Translations under genes and position numbers: made by a program
Notes under the pieces: generated by a model
Told to the model about the DNA's origin: nothing
The model's database searches: none
What the model saw: the letters and a program-made list of their open reading frames with translations, nothing else
Shown: positions 25,404 through 36,082 of the stretch, in pieces
How the letters are laid out: each line of letters begins with the position of its first letter
Numbering within the stretch: position 1 is the first letter of the stretch
DNA from: Bifidobacterium breve
GTDB lineage: Bacteria > Actinomycetota > Acidimicrobiia > Acidimicrobiales > Ilumatobacteraceae
Direction of reading: 5' to 3'
Length of the DNA stretch: 64,000 nucleotides
NCBI GenBank assembly: GCA_945886445.1
Contig: CAMCZG010000002.1
Span: 1-64,000, forward strand

Positions 25404-27773
25404 TTACTTAGCTACAGGTGAGCTAACAAGTGATGGTGCTTTACGACTTGAAAAGGCGAGTGCACCAATCAAGATGATGAGCGCTGCACCTGCAATAGCA
25501 AATCGTGCACCGTCGTTGTCGCGCAAGCTGATGACAGCTGGCAAAACGAGGAGTGATACCAAGTTCATTACCTTGATGAGCGGGTTCAATGCAGGACCAG
25601 CTGTGTCTTTGAATGGGTCACCAACAGTGTCGCCAATAACTGCAGCTTTGTGAGCATCGCTGCCCTTGCCACCATGGTGTCCGTCTTCGATGTACTTCTT
25701 GGCATTGTCCCATGCACCACCAGCATTGCTGAGGTAGTTCGCCATGAGCTGGCCGGTCACAATTACTGCTGCAAGGAATGCACCAAGAGCGGTGTAGTTA
25801 ATGCCGAATCCAACAATGACTGGGGTGAGTACTGCAAGAAGTGCAGGAGTGGTGAGCTCACGCAATGATGCTGCTGTACAAATGTCAATGACTGGGCCGT
25901 AGTCGGGCTTTTTGGTTCCCGCCATAATGCCGCCATCTGCAAACTGGTTGCGCACTTCTTGTACAACTACACCAGCAGTACGGCCAACGGCGCGAATAGC
26001 AAGTGCAGAGAAAAGGAATGCAACCGAGCCGCCAATGAGGAGACCAATAAAGGTCTTCACGTCGGCAACGTTAATTTGCGTTTCAATCGCTTTGAATACG
26101 TCACTGCCTTCAAGACGCTCACCGATGTATTCAGTTGTCTTGCCGTAGAGCGCAAGGTTTCCTTCGCTGTAGCGAAGCCCAAGTTCACCAGCAATGGTTT
26201 CAATGTACGACGCAAACAGTGCAACAGCTGCAATAACAGCAGAGCCAATTGCGAAGCCTTTTGTTACCGCTTTTGTTGTGTTACCAACAGCATCGAGGCT
26301 CACCATGATGCGTTGCGGTTCACCATGGAACTCGCCGCTCATTTCAGCAATACCTGCGGCGTTGTCTGAAACAGGGCCGAACGTATCTTCCGAAACAATG
26401 ACACCAGTGGTGGCGAGCATTCCCATGCCACACAAAGCAACAAGGTAAAGCGAGAACTGCAAGTTGCCGCCGCCAAGCATCAATGTGCCCGCAAGTGAAA
26501 GTGCAATTGCAATTGCTGCATATACCGACGACTCAAGACCCGACGCAGTTCCTGCAAGAACAACAGTTGCCGGGCCAGTTTGGGTTGCTTCAGCAATTTC
26601 TTGCACTGGACCGTATTCGGTTCCGGTGTAGTACTCGGTGAGACGACTTACTGCTTGAGCAAGTACGAGCCCAATGAGTACTGCGCCAAAGACGCGCCAA
26701 CCTACATTCGACATCACCGTTGATTCGTTGCCTACGTAGCCAAGTGCAAGGAAAAGTGTTCCGATAACGGTGATAATTCCAGCAGTTAAAAAGCCACGGT
26801 TAATTGGCTTCAAAGCATTGGTTTCGCCTTCTTTAGCCTTGACGGCAAAGATGCCAGCGATTGATGCAATGACACCAATGGCACGTGCGGCGAGTGGAAA
26901 TACCAAGCCGAGTGCTGGGTTCATGTCGACCGACTTGAACGCTGCAACACCCAAGATGATGGATGCAACAAGTGTTACTTCGTAGCTTTCAAACAAGTCG
27001 GCAGCCATACCGGCACAGTCGCCTACGTTGTCACCTACGTTGTCGGCAATTGTGGCCGGGTTACGTGGGTCGTCTTCGGGAATGCCTGCTTCAACTTTGC
27101 CCACAAGGTCTGCACCTACGTCGGCAGCTTTAGTGAAGATTCCGCCACCTACGCGCAAGAAGAGTGCAAGGAGTGATCCACCAAAACCAAAGCCGATGAG
27201 CATTGCTGATGATGTGTTTTGGAATACTGCAATGATGAGTGTTGCACCGAGAAGTCCGAGACCAACGGTGAACATTCCTGCAATACCGCCAGTGCGGAAA
27301 GCAATTTGCAATGCTTTTGGCATGGAGCCAGTTAATGCAGCAGCTGCTGTTCGCACGTTGCCTCGAGTTGCCAAGGTCATACCGATATAGCCAGTAAGAC
27401 CAGATGCAAAACATCCGAGGATGAATGAGATGGTGCGGAAGGTACCTGAAGCCATGTAGCTCAGTTTTTCAACACCGTCTGCGTTCTCAATTGATACCGA
27501 GGTGAGAAACACCACGATGGCAACGGGAACAAGGATGATTGCAATAGTGCGAAACTGACGCTTGAGGTATGCCCACGCGCCTTCTTGAATCAACAAAGCA
27601 ATTTCTTTCATTTTTGGCGTACCTTCATCTTCGGCAAGTACCGATTTCATGAGATAAAAACCAACTGCGATGGCAAGTAATGCTGACAAAGCAGAAAGAA
27701 GCAAGATGAGCCACTCTCCGCCTTGCAGTGTGAATTCCTGCCAACCGCCTTCAGATGCGAGAAGTCCTGTCAC
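25404..27773 (-). CDS. hppA: K+-independent H+-translocating pyrophosphatase
   Basis: Integral membrane pump using pyrophosphate hydrolysis to export protons. Pyrophosphate-binding residues appear in DVGADLVGKVEAG and in DNVGDNVGDCAGMAADLFE. The stretch GNTTKAVTKG carries Lys and Thr where K+-dependent enzymes have Ala and Gly, so K+ independence and proton (not sodium) transport are predicted. The frame is open to 28058, but I choose GTG 27773 (789 residues) since GAAAGG lies 9 bp upstream and the rest crosses the divergent sdhC start. A structured leader precedes it. Confidence 0.94.
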   Translation of the reverse strand: MTGLLASEGGWQEFTLQGGEWLILLLSALSALLAIAVGFYLMKSVLAEDEGTPKMKEIALLIQEGAWAYLKRQFRTIAIILVPVAIVVFLTSVSIENADGVEKLSYMASGTFRTISFILGCFASGLTGYIGMTLATRGNVRTAAAALTGSMPKALQIAFRTGGIAGMFTVGLGLLGATLIIAVFQNTSSAMLIGFGFGGSLLALFLRVGGGIFTKAADVGADLVGKVEAGIPEDDPRNPATIADNVGDNVGDCAGMAADLFESYEVTLVASIILGVAAFKSVDMNPALGLVFPLAARAIGVIASIAGIFAVKAKEGETNALKPINRGFLTAGIITVIGTLFLALGYVGNESTVMSNVGWRVFGAVLIGLVLAQAVSRLTEYYTGTEYGPVQEIAEATQTGPATVVLAGTASGLESSVYAAIAIALSLAGTLMLGGGNLQFSLYLVALCGMGMLATTGVIVSEDTFGPVSDNAAGIAEMSGEFHGEPQRIMVSLDAVGNTTKAVTKGFAIGSAVIAAVALFASYIETIAGELGLRYSEGNLALYGKTTEYIGERLEGSDVFKAIETQINVADVKTFIGLLIGGSVAFLFSALAIRAVGRTAGVVVQEVRNQFADGGIMAGTKKPDYGPVIDICTAASLRELTTPALLAVLTPVIVGFGINYTALGAFLAAVIVTGQLMANYLSNAGGAWDNAKKYIEDGHHGGKGSDAHKAAVIGDTVGDPFKDTAGPALNPLIKVMNLVSLLVLPAVISLRDNDGARFAIAGAALIILIGALAFSSRKAPSLVSSPVAK

Positions 27774-27795
27774 GTGGGGTGACCTTTCGTATGGG

Positions 27796-27864
27796 GGGGT
27801 AAGGCGAACCTTCCCCTGGGTTTGTTTCCGACCTTGAGAGTGTAGGTAACTCACCCACCTCAGG
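27796..27864 (-). promoter_or_regulatory. Structured leader of hppA, two hairpins
   Basis: On the minus strand, CCTGAGGTGGGT (27853-27864) can pair with ACCTACACTCTCAAGG (27832-27847 region) around a GAGTT loop, with one or two bulges. Then GGGGAAGG and CCTTACCCC (27796-27816) close a TTCG tetraloop with one bulged A. The hppA ribosome site GAAAGG follows about 10 bases later. No U tract follows, so translational control would be the option. It matches no riboswitch class that I know; it may simply be a stable leader. Confidence 0.4.
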
Positions 27865-27991
27865 GCGAATATGGTCACAAAACAGTCCATCAATGTTACT
27901 GACTGGTAATAAAGACAGCGTGAATTGTGTCGCCCTCTTTGAAGAAGTTCACTTGAGCGTGTCGTGGGGGCTACCGTTTTCAACGCAATGG

Positions 27992-28021
27992 CTCTTCTCG
28001 GCTTTCCGAGCGAGTTTTTTT
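27992..28021 (+). terminator. Terminator-like hairpin just upstream of sdhC
   Basis: CTC-tt-CTCGG (27992-28001) pairs with CCGAG-c-GAG (28006-28014) around a CTTT loop, followed at once by seven T residues (28015-28021). This is a compact intrinsic-terminator shape. The sdhC ribosome site GAAAGG starts at 28022 and the ATG is at 28037, so termination here would silence sdhCAB: an attenuator. AGAAG in 27942-27947 could pair with the CTTCT of the left arm as an antiterminator (inference). Confidence 0.5.
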
Positions 28022-28036
28022 GAAAGGTACGTCTCG

Positions 28037-28801
28037 ATGGCACAAGTACTCGAATCACAGCGTGGACCCGTGACGGGCACCGCTGTAGCGAAAAAGAAGC
28101 GTCGTCCGTTTTTGCTCGACCTCTACAGCACAGCTGTGGGCAAAAAGTACGTCATGGCTCTCACCGGAATTGGCCTCATAGGTTTTGTGGTGTTCCACAT
28201 GATTGGCAACTTGAAGATGTACCTAGGTCAAGCAGACATGGACCATTACGCAGAGTTCCTCAAAGCTCTGCTGTATCCCATAGCGCCCAAAGGCGTTGTG
28301 TTGTGGCTGTTGCGCGGTGGGTTGCTCACCATGGTGGCGTTACACATCCATGCTGCGTATTCATTAACGCAGTTGAATCACAAGGCGCGCCCAGTGAAAT
28401 ACCAAAGTGAGCGCGACTATCAAGTGGCCAATTTTGCAAGTCGCTCAATGCGCTACACCGGTGTCACGGTGCTGTTGTTTGTTATTTGGCACTTGCTCGA
28501 TCTCACATGGGGAGTTGTCAACACCGTCGGAGCCGATGGCGAGTTTATTAAGGCTGATGTTTACGACAATGTGGTGCGCAGTTTCGAACGCTGGCCAGTT
28601 GCTTTGTTTTATATTTTGGCCAACATCATGTTAGGAATCCATCTCTTTCACGGAGTATGGAGCCTTTTTCAGTCGATGGGCTGGAATAGCCCGCGCTTCA
28701 ATGAATGGCGACGTTCAATTGCAGCAGGAATTGCAACCATCGTTGTTGTAGGAAATGTTTCATTCCCCGTTGCGGTGCTTGCCGGCATCGTGGGCGGCTG
28801 A
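28037..28801 (+). CDS. sdhC: Succinate dehydrogenase cytochrome b subunit
   Basis: Membrane anchor of complex II that carries haem and passes electrons to quinone. The 254-residue protein has about five hydrophobic segments with histidines in likely haem-ligand positions (FHMIGN, HIHAAY, IWHLLD, GIHLFHG). It is the single-anchor type, so no sdhD is needed. Start: ATG 28037 with GAAAGG upstream. The frame is open to 27893, but that extension has no ribosome site and would make the preceding terminator-like hairpin coding. First of sdhC-sdhA-sdhB. Confidence 0.93.
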   Translation: MAQVLESQRGPVTGTAVAKKKRRPFLLDLYSTAVGKKYVMALTGIGLIGFVVFHMIGNLKMYLGQADMDHYAEFLKALLYPIAPKGVVLWLLRGGLLTMVALHIHAAYSLTQLNHKARPVKYQSERDYQVANFASRSMRYTGVTVLLFVIWHLLDLTWGVVNTVGADGEFIKADVYDNVVRSFERWPVALFYILANIMLGIHLFHGVWSLFQSMGWNSPRFNEWRRSIAAGIATIVVVGNVSFPVAVLAGIVGG

Positions 28802-28824
28802 GAGAGCAGGACAAAGGAAAAATC

Positions 28825-30747
28825 ATGAGCACACAATTGAACTCAAAAATCCCTGCCGGCCCACTTGGTGACAAGTGGTCCTCGTACAAAGAAGATGTGA
28901 AGTTGGTGAACCCCAACAACAAGCGCAAATTCAAAGTGATTGTGGTGGGAACCGGTCTTGCCGGAGCATCTGCAGCGGCAACGCTCGCAGAGCTTGGTTA
29001 CCAAGTAGACGCATTTACTTTTCACGACTCACCTCGTCGTGCGCACTCCATTGCTGCACAAGGTGGCATTAACGCTGCGAAGAACTACCAAGGCGACGGA
29101 GACAGCGTGCATCGCTTGTTCCACGACACCATTAAAGGTGGCGACTTCCGTTCGCGCGAAGCAAACGTGCATCGCTTGGCGGAAGTATCGGTCAACATCA
29201 TCGACCAGATGGTGGCCCAAGGTGTTCCATTTGCTCGTGAATACGGTGGCCTTCTCGATAACCGCTCATTTGGTGGTGCTCAAGTAAGCAGAACTTTTTA
29301 CGCCCGTGGTCAAACTGGTCAGCAGTTGTTACTGGGTGCGTATCAGCAACTTGCACGACAAATTGGTTTGGGTGGTGTGCGCCTGTTTAATCGCACTGAA
29401 TTAGTTGATGTGGTCACAGTAGAAGGGCGTGCAGCCGGAATTGTTGTGCGCGACTTGATAACCGGAGAAGTTACTTCACACGCAGCGCATGCTGTGGTCA
29501 TGGCAACTGGTGGTTACGGAAACGCATTTTTCTTGTCGACAAATGCAATGTCGTGCAACGTCACTGCTGCCTGGCGCGCACACCGTAAGGGTGCATATTT
29601 CGCTAACCCTTGTTACACGCAAATTCACCCAACGTGTATTCCGCAGAGCGATGAGTTTCAGTCGAAGCTCACACTGATGTCAGAGTCACTGCGTAACGAC
29701 GGTCGTGTTTGGGTACCGAAGAGTCCCGATGAGAGTCGCAGGGTTGCCGATATTCCTGAAGAAGATCGCGATTACTACCTTGAGCGCCTGTACCCATCGT
29801 TTGGAAACTTGGCACCGCGAGACATTTCGTCTCGTGCGGCAAAGCGTTTGGTAGATAAAGGTCAGGGTGTAGGGCCACTGAAAAATGGTGTGTATCTCGA
29901 CTTCGCCGATGCAATTGCGCGCTTGGGCATAGATGTGGTGAAAGAGCGCTACGGCAACCTTTTCGACATGTACGAGCGCATTGCCGGTGAGAATCCTTAC
30001 GACATTCCTATGCGCATTTATCCTGCATCGCACTACACCATGGGTGGCTTGTGGGTTGACTACGAACTGATGACCAGCATCCCTGGCTTGTATGCAGCGG
30101 GCGAAGCAAACTTCTCCGACCACGGCGCAAACCGATTGGGTGCATCTGCATTGATGCAAGGTCTTTCCGACGGTTACTTCGTGTTGCCTTACACCATTGG
30201 TAATTATTTGGCACCAATGTTGAATAAGGCAATTCCGAGTGTGGATCACCCTGAATTCAAAGCTGCTGAACTTGCAGCACGTGAACGATTCGCTGGGTAT
30301 CTCAATATTGGTGGAACACGTTCACCCGATTGGTTCCATCGTGAAGTAGGAAAAATTATTTGGGACTATTGCGGCATGGAGCGCACCGAACAAGGTTTGG
30401 AAAAAGCCCTGTCGGAACTTCCTGCCTTGTACGACGAGTTCAAAAAAGATCTTCGTGTAACAGGTAGCGGAGAAAGCCTCAACCAAACGTTAGAAAAAGC
30501 AGGTCGCGTCGACGACTTCTTCCAACTCGGCATGTTGATGTGCCGCGATGCACTCGAGCGTCAAGAAAGTTGCGGCGGTCACTTCCGCACCGAGTATCAA
30601 ACAGAAGAAGGCGAAGCGTTGCGTGACGACGACAAGTTCTGTCACGTAGCCGCCTGGGAATGGTCGGGCGATCCGATGACCGCAAAACGCAACATTGAAG
30701 AACTTGAATTTGAAAATGTCCACCTCGCAACACGGAGCTACAAGTGA
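28825..30747 (+). CDS. sdhA: Succinate dehydrogenase flavoprotein subunit
   Basis: Oxidises succinate to fumarate. The Rossmann motif [17 protein letters not shown], the FAD-linking His at 74 in [12 protein letters not shown], and the [10 protein letters not shown]-like active region ([11 protein letters not shown]) with the later GAN-RLGA loop are seen. 640 residues, matching the actinobacterial SdhA type paired with a one-piece SdhC. ATG 28825 has AAAGGA upstream and lies 23 bp after sdhC. Its stop overlaps sdhB by 4 bp. Confidence 0.96.
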   Translation: MSTQLNSKIPAGPLGDKWSSYKEDVKLVNPNNKRKFKVIVVGTGLAGASAAATLAELGYQVDAFTFHDSPRRAHSIAAQGGINAAKNYQGDGDSVHRLFHDTIKGGDFRSREANVHRLAEVSVNIIDQMVAQGVPFAREYGGLLDNRSFGGAQVSRTFYARGQTGQQLLLGAYQQLARQIGLGGVRLFNRTELVDVVTVEGRAAGIVVRDLITGEVTSHAAHAVVMATGGYGNAFFLSTNAMSCNVTAAWRAHRKGAYFANPCYTQIHPTCIPQSDEFQSKLTLMSESLRNDGRVWVPKSPDESRRVADIPEEDRDYYLERLYPSFGNLAPRDISSRAAKRLVDKGQGVGPLKNGVYLDFADAIARLGIDVVKERYGNLFDMYERIAGENPYDIPMRIYPASHYTMGGLWVDYELMTSIPGLYAAGEANFSDHGANRLGASALMQGLSDGYFVLPYTIGNYLAPMLNKAIPSVDHPEFKAAELAARERFAGYLNIGGTRSPDWFHREVGKIIWDYCGMERTEQGLEKALSELPALYDEFKKDLRVTGSGESLNQTLEKAGRVDDFFQLGMLMCRDALERQESCGGHFRTEYQTEEGEALRDDDKFCHVAAWEWSGDPMTAKRNIEELEFENVHLATRSYK

Positions 30748-31520
30748 GTAATCATCTCAAGGACATCATCCTTAAAATTTGGCGTCAAAATGGCCCGCAA
30801 GACTCAGGTCGTTTTGAAACATATAAAGTCGACGAAATTAGCGACGAAGCGTCGTTTCTTGAAATGCTCGACTACCTCAATGAGCAACTCATTACCGATG
30901 GAAAAGAAGCCATTGTTTTCGACCACGACTGCCGTGAGGGCATTTGTGGAACATGTTCACTCATGATCAATGGTCAAGCGCATGGTCCAGAGCGCAGTAC
31001 CGCTACATGCCAATTGCACATGCGCAAGTTCTCAAGTGGAGCGGAAATTGTTATTGAGCCATGGCGTGCTGCAGCGTTCCCCATCATTAAAGACCTCATG
31101 GTCGATCGCTCTGCATTTGACCGCATTATCGAGTCGGGTGGCTTCATTACCTCCGTCACCGGTGGTGCTCCAGACGCAAACCTCATTCCCATTCCGAAGC
31201 CAGTAGCCGATTCTGCAATGGACTCTGCGGCGTGCATTGGCTGTGGTGCATGTGTGGCAGCGTGCCCGAATGGTGCCGCCAACCTATTTACCTCGGCAAA
31301 AATTGCGCACCTCAACTTGCTTCCCCAAGGTCAAGCAGAGCGCTATAAGCGTGCTGAATCAATGATTGAAAAAATGGATGAATATTTCGGCTCCTGCACG
31401 AATCACGGGGAATGTGAAGCTGCTTGTCCAAAAGAGATTTCCATCGATGTCATTGCCTTGGCAAATGCCGATTATCGCAAGGCAAAACTTAAGAACAGGA
31501 AATTCATTAGTCGAATCTAG
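30744..31520 (+). CDS. sdhB: Succinate dehydrogenase iron-sulfur subunit
   Basis: Electron wire of complex II with three clusters. The [2Fe-2S] ligands are C63, C68 and C71 ([10 protein letters not shown]), with a further Cys in TATCQL; the second block [12 protein letters not shown] and third block [12 protein letters not shown] hold the [4Fe-4S] and [3Fe-4S] clusters. 258 residues. GTG start overlapping the sdhA stop (GTGA), typical translational coupling for equal subunit amounts. Confidence 0.96.
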   Translation: MSNHLKDIILKIWRQNGPQDSGRFETYKVDEISDEASFLEMLDYLNEQLITDGKEAIVFDHDCREGICGTCSLMINGQAHGPERSTATCQLHMRKFSSGAEIVIEPWRAAAFPIIKDLMVDRSAFDRIIESGGFITSVTGGAPDANLIPIPKPVADSAMDSAACIGCGACVAACPNGAANLFTSAKIAHLNLLPQGQAERYKRAESMIEKMDEYFGSCTNHGECEAACPKEISIDVIALANADYRKAKLKNRKFISRI

Positions 31521-31537
31521 TGGGCTAACGTGAGGCT

Positions 31538-32977
31538 ATGACCCTCCATGTCGCGCCTTCTCATTTACCCACCACGCTAGGTGGGCTCCGTACATCGGGC
31601 TGGATATCGCGTCCAGTCAAAGAAGAATTACGGCGTAATGCCATTGCAAAAATCGCAAAAGGCGAACCACTTTTTGCTGGCGTATTGGGATTCGAAAATA
31701 CCGTCATGCCGCAGTTAGAGAACGCGCTTCTTGCTGGGCACGATGTGGTGTTTCTTGGTGAGCGTGGGCAAGCAAAGTCACGCATTATTCGTTCACTCAC
31801 TGGGTTGCTCGACGAGTGGATGCCCATCATTGAGGGCAGTGAAATTAATGACGACCCGTATGCACCTGTCTCACGACATGCGCGAGATCTTGTTGAGCAA
31901 TTAGGTGAGTCAACACCTATTGCGTGGGTGCATCACTCCGAGCGTTTCGGCGAAAAACTTGCTACACCCGATACATCAATTGCCGACCTCATTGGTGAAG
32001 TTGACCCCATCAAAGTTGCAGAGGGTCGCTACCTGAGCGACGAACTTACTTTGCATTACGGGTTGGTGCCCCGCACGAATCGTGGAATTTTTGCCATCAA
32101 CGAATTGCCAGACCTTGCTGAACGCATTCAAGTGGGTTTATTAAACGTGTTGGAAGAGCGAGACGTTCAAATTCGTGGATACAAAATTCGACTTCCACTC
32201 GATGTGCTGTTGGTGGCATCGGCAAACCCCGATGACTACACAAACCGCGGACGCATTATCACTCCGTTGAAAGATCGTTTTGGAAGTCAAATACGTACGC
32301 ACTACCCGTTGGAAGTGGCAACGGAAGTAGCCATTATTGAACAAGAATCTCGGCCCGCAAGTATTGGCGATGTTGAGGTCGTGGTTCCCGACTTCATGAA
32401 AGAAGTCATTGCAACGTTCAGTCATCTTGCGCGTCAAAGCAATCACATCAGCCAACGCAGTGGCGTCAGTGTTCGTTTATCGGTAAGCAACTTTGAAATT
32501 ATGTGCGCCAATGCTGTTCGTCGTGCATTGCGAGCTGGTGAAACCAATGTTGCCCCACGTGTGAGCGACCTGGAAGCACTTGCTGCATCTACATCTGGAA
32601 AAGTAGAAATTGAATCGCTTGAAGAGGGCCGCGAAGGCGCAATTCTTGAGCAAATTGTGAAAGCAGCTGTATTGCAGGTCTACAAACGTCTTGCTACTCC
32701 TGCCACTGTGCACATCGACAAAGTCAATGAAATTCTTGCTGCCTTTGAGTCGGGCACGCTGGCCCATGCAGGCGAAGACATCACTTCGTCGCAACTCGTG
32801 CAGTTACTTTCCGATATTCCTGCATTGAAGTCGGTCGTAGAAGTATTTGTAGGCACCAATGCAAACCCGGCAGTTTTAGCGAGTGGTGTGGAGTTTGTGC
32901 TTGAGGGTCTGCACCTCTCCAAACGATTGAATAAAGATTCTTCAGGAGTGCGTGCTACGTATCGCGCTAAAGCGTGA
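31538..32977 (+). CDS. MoxR/Mg-chelatase-I-like AAA+ ATPase
   Basis: A 479-residue AAA+ ATPase resembling Rv0958-type proteins annotated as magnesium chelatase. Walker A is GERGQAKS at about 74-81, Walker B is IFAINELPDL, and the sensor stretch ANPDDYTNRGRIITPLKDRF is chelatase/MoxR-like. Partners in this family carry a VWA metal-binding domain and act together as a chaperone or metal-insertion machine; the likely partner here is the VWA protein at 48605-50608, unusually distant. It starts 17 bp after sdhB. No porphyrin or chlorophyll genes are nearby, so chelation is unlikely. Confidence 0.85.
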   Translation: MTLHVAPSHLPTTLGGLRTSGWISRPVKEELRRNAIAKIAKGEPLFAGVLGFENTVMPQLENALLAGHDVVFLGERGQAKSRIIRSLTGLLDEWMPIIEGSEINDDPYAPVSRHARDLVEQLGESTPIAWVHHSERFGEKLATPDTSIADLIGEVDPIKVAEGRYLSDELTLHYGLVPRTNRGIFAINELPDLAERIQVGLLNVLEERDVQIRGYKIRLPLDVLLVASANPDDYTNRGRIITPLKDRFGSQIRTHYPLEVATEVAIIEQESRPASIGDVEVVVPDFMKEVIATFSHLARQSNHISQRSGVSVRLSVSNFEIMCANAVRRALRAGETNVAPRVSDLEALAASTSGKVEIESLEEGREGAILEQIVKAAVLQVYKRLATPATVHIDKVNEILAAFESGTLAHAGEDITSSQLVQLLSDIPALKSVVEVFVGTNANPAVLASGVEFVLEGLHLSKRLNKDSSGVRATYRAKA

Positions 32978-32993
32978 GTAGTCAGATCATTTT

Positions 32994-33728
32994 GTGAAGA
33001 ACCTCATCATCACCGGTGGCTGGGCACATGAGTTTTCAGACAGCGCTGTAGTTTTGAGTGAGGTTTTAGCGGCGCAACCTGTCAATGGCGCTTCTGTACA
33101 TTCCACGGTTGTTGATGGCATCGACAATGCAATTCAGGCATTGCAAGAAGGTCAATTTGATGTGGTCACGGTGTATGCCTGCTGGTTCACCATGACCGAC
33201 GAGCGCTACACCCCTGAACAGCGTGCGCAGTGGGCAAGAACGACCCCAGTAGAACTACGTGAGGCTATTGCAGCACATGTGAAGCGGGGTGGCGGGTTGC
33301 TGGTGCTGCATACGGGCATCATTTGCTTCACCGACTGGCCGGAATGGCCGCACTACATCGGAGGAAGTTGGAACTGGGGTGCATCGTGGCACCCTGCCGT
33401 TGAAGTATTCGCAGCACGATGGGCAAGCGAGTTACGTGCACCGCAACAGCATCCCATCGTGCATGATCTCGGCGAAATTGTGGTGGAAGACGAGCGATAT
33501 TGCGAACTTGGTGTGGGTCCCCACGCGCAGGTGCTTTTAGAGTCCGATGGCCCAGAGGGTATTCAGGCCTCCATGTGGACACATGAACAGGGCTCGTCAC
33601 GCGCCGTTTTTAGTTCACTGGGGCACGACCACCGGTCGCTCAATAATCTGCAACATGGCCGGCTTCTGCGCCGCAGTATTGCGTGGGTCGGGCAACTTTC
33701 CGACACCGTTGTACGAGAGGTGCATTAA
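32994..33728 (+). CDS. ThuA-like domain protein
   Basis: A 244-residue protein of the ThuA/glutamine-amidotransferase-like fold found in sugar-utilisation loci. N-terminal LIITGGWAHEF, the central VKRGGGLLVLHTG turn and the late SSLGHDHRSLNN segment (typical of ThuA proteins, which read like GHD) support the call. Its biochemical activity is unsettled in the family. GTG start 16 bp after the MoxR-like gene. Confidence 0.82.
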   Translation: MKNLIITGGWAHEFSDSAVVLSEVLAAQPVNGASVHSTVVDGIDNAIQALQEGQFDVVTVYACWFTMTDERYTPEQRAQWARTTPVELREAIAAHVKRGGGLLVLHTGIICFTDWPEWPHYIGGSWNWGASWHPAVEVFAARWASELRAPQQHPIVHDLGEIVVEDERYCELGVGPHAQVLLESDGPEGIQASMWTHEQGSSRAVFSSLGHDHRSLNNLQHGRLLRRSIAWVGQLSDTVVREVH

Positions 33729-33769
33729 GCAACTACCATTCCATCGTCTGTTACAACAGGGGGAATTGA

Positions 33770-36082
33770 ATGTCGTTAGTTGGAGCACGTGTACTTCGTA
33801 AAGAAGACCCAAATCTCATTACCGGAAATGGACAATATGTCGACGACCTACAGCCAGCGGGTTGTACGTCAATGGTGTTTGTTCGCTCAACCGAAGCACA
33901 TGCAAAAATTCGGTCCATAGATACGGCTGAAGCATTGGCCTTGCCAGGCGTGCTTGCCGTATGGACTTCAGCAAATATTGCGCAACTCGCCAACTGCCCA
34001 GGTGGGCTGCCAGGTCTCGACCAACCATTACTTGCAAAAGATATTGTTCGTTTTGTTGGTGAAGGTGTTGCAGTCGTGGTTGCAACCGATCGGTATATTG
34101 CTGCCGACGCAGCTGAACTCATTATTGTCGATTATGAACCACTGCCTGCTGTAGCAAGTTTGAGTGCAGCGATGGCACCAGGTGCTGTTGTGCTTCACGA
34201 AGTCCTTGGCGGCAACACCGTACATTTCCAAGATTTTGAGAATCCACTCAATGAGGCATTCGCAGCAGCACCTCGCACTGCATCGCTGCATATTGTGAAC
34301 AACCGCTGCGCACCTTCACCTATTGAACCCAATGTGTGTCTTGCCGATTGGGGACGCAGCGGCCTCACGCTCTGGGCAGCTTTTCAAGCTCCTCACCATT
34401 TGCGCAACACCATTGCTCAGTACTTTGGCATTCCGCAAGACTCCACTCGCGTTGTAGCCCCCGACGTAGGCGGTGGATTCGGCGCAAAAATTAACTTCGT
34501 ACCTGAATTTTTCTTAACGGCATTGTTGTCGAAAGAAATTGGCAAGCCAGTGAAGTACACCCAAACACGCAGCGAATGTTTGGTAGCGATGTTGCACGGT
34601 CGTGCCCAAGAGCACGATGCAAGTGTTGCGTTCGACAACGATGGTCGTATTTTGGCTTTGAAGTTAACGGTTACTCAAGATCAAGGTGCATACCCAAATG
34701 GCACTGGCATGGGTCTTCCCGTTCTCACCACCGCAATGGCTGCTGGGTGCTATCGCATTCCTGCTGTTGCCATTTCGTGGCGAAATGTTGTTACCAACAC
34801 CACTCCAGTTGCTGCTTACCGTGGTGCGGGGCGTCCAGAAGCGTCTTTTACCATCGAGCGTCTCATCGACCTCATTGCCGATGAAACTGGTGTTGACCCA
34901 GTGGAAGTACGTCGCCGAAACTTTATTCCGGTTGATGCATTTCCTTACGCAACGCATAGCCCGCTTGCCATGTACGACAGTGGCAACTTTGCCGGAGCGC
35001 TCGATGAATTGTTGAAGCATGTGAATTATGACGAATTGAAAAAAGAACAAGAAAAGCGTCGTCAAGATCCTGCTGCAAAACTTCTTGGTATTGGTTTTGC
35101 ATCGTGGTTAGAAATTGCTGGGTTTGGGCCACCTGGGTCGCTCGAAGCTTTCGGGCACTTGGCGTCGTGGGAATCGGCACAAGTACGTATTCAGCCTGAC
35201 GGCAGCGCCATTATTTTCACCGGTGCGTCGCCTCATGGTCAAGGCACTGTTACCACCTATGCACAAATTGCAGCCGATGAACTCGGAATCGATTTTGATC
35301 GCATCAGCGTGAAACACGGTGATACGGCGGTTGTCCCGCAAGGTATCGGAACCATGGGTTCGCGTGCGGTTGCTGTTGGTGGCGAAGGTGTAAAAACTGC
35401 AAGTGGTCGTGTGTATGAAAATGCAAAACGTATTGCTGCGCATTTGTTGGAAGCAAGCGCTGAAGACATCATCATCGAAGATGAAAAATTCTTTGTGAAA
35501 GGAACGCCTGCACGAAGCGTTCCATGGAGTGAGGTGGCATGGAAGAGTTTTCAACCATTGGAACTTCCCGGTGGAATGGAACCTGGCGCACTCGACTCCA
35601 CAGTTTTCCAGCAAGTTCCTAACTTCAGTTTCCCCTCCGGCGCATATTGCTGTGTCGTGGAAATTGATCGCGAGACTGGCGGGGTCAACATTGTCAACAT
35701 GTATCTCGTTGACGATTGCGGAACAGTAATCAACCCACTCTTGGTAGAAGGCCAAGTGCACGGCGGGGTAGCCCAAGGCATTGCCCAGGCGCTCTACGAG
35801 CACATGTTGTACGACCCAAGTGGCGTTCCACGCACGTCTACATTTATGGACTATCTCGTGCCGGCAGCATCAGATCTGCCCGGGTACATCACGGGTCGCA
35901 TCAATACACCAAACCCCAGCAACACTCTTGGGGCCAAAGGTGTAGGCGAGTCGGGTTCAGTTGGCGCACCACCTGCAGTAGTGAATGCAGTTGTCGATGC
36001 ACTCAGCCACCTTGGCGTGAAACACATTGACATGCCAGTAACACCAATCAAAGTATGGAACATCTTAGAAGGGGCAAAGTGA
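33770..36082 (+). CDS. Molybdenum hydroxylase large subunit, CoxL form II-like
   Basis: Large subunit (770 residues) of a xanthine-oxidase-family enzyme binding molybdopterin cytosine dinucleotide. The active-site loop reads AYRGAGR at 349-355, the form II signature, not AYxCSFR of true CO dehydrogenase; GGGFGAK and the catalytic Glu in GVGESG near the C-terminus are intact. Oxidation of an aldehyde, N-heterocycle or other small substrate is likelier than CO. Order here is L-S-M, with the small-subunit start overlapping its stop by one base (TGATG). Confidence 0.9.
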   Translation: MSLVGARVLRKEDPNLITGNGQYVDDLQPAGCTSMVFVRSTEAHAKIRSIDTAEALALPGVLAVWTSANIAQLANCPGGLPGLDQPLLAKDIVRFVGEGVAVVVATDRYIAADAAELIIVDYEPLPAVASLSAAMAPGAVVLHEVLGGNTVHFQDFENPLNEAFAAAPRTASLHIVNNRCAPSPIEPNVCLADWGRSGLTLWAAFQAPHHLRNTIAQYFGIPQDSTRVVAPDVGGGFGAKINFVPEFFLTALLSKEIGKPVKYTQTRSECLVAMLHGRAQEHDASVAFDNDGRILALKLTVTQDQGAYPNGTGMGLPVLTTAMAAGCYRIPAVAISWRNVVTNTTPVAAYRGAGRPEASFTIERLIDLIADETGVDPVEVRRRNFIPVDAFPYATHSPLAMYDSGNFAGALDELLKHVNYDELKKEQEKRRQDPAAKLLGIGFASWLEIAGFGPPGSLEAFGHLASWESAQVRIQPDGSAIIFTGASPHGQGTVTTYAQIAADELGIDFDRISVKHGDTAVVPQGIGTMGSRAVAVGGEGVKTASGRVYENAKRIAAHLLEASAEDIIIEDEKFFVKGTPARSVPWSEVAWKSFQPLELPGGMEPGALDSTVFQQVPNFSFPSGAYCCVVEIDRETGGVNIVNMYLVDDCGTVINPLLVEGQVHGGVAQGIAQALYEHMLYDPSGVPRTSTFMDYLVPAASDLPGYITGRINTPNPSNTLGAKGVGESGSVGAPPAVVNAVVDALSHLGVKHIDMPVTPIKVWNILEGAK

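Noticed and set aside
27774-28058. N-terminal extension of hppA
   Set aside because: It would overlap the sdhC start and add a non-family sequence; GTG 27773 has a proper ribosome site.
31538-32977. True magnesium chelatase for (bacterio)chlorophyll
   Set aside because: No tetrapyrrole genes nearby; the pairing with a VWA protein and the Rv0958-like layout point to a MoxR-type machine.
35108-35803. Open frame of 231 residues on the minus strand opposite the CoxL-like gene
   Set aside because: Fully covered by a motif-complete gene on the plus strand; Cys/His-rich shadow sequence without recognisable domain.
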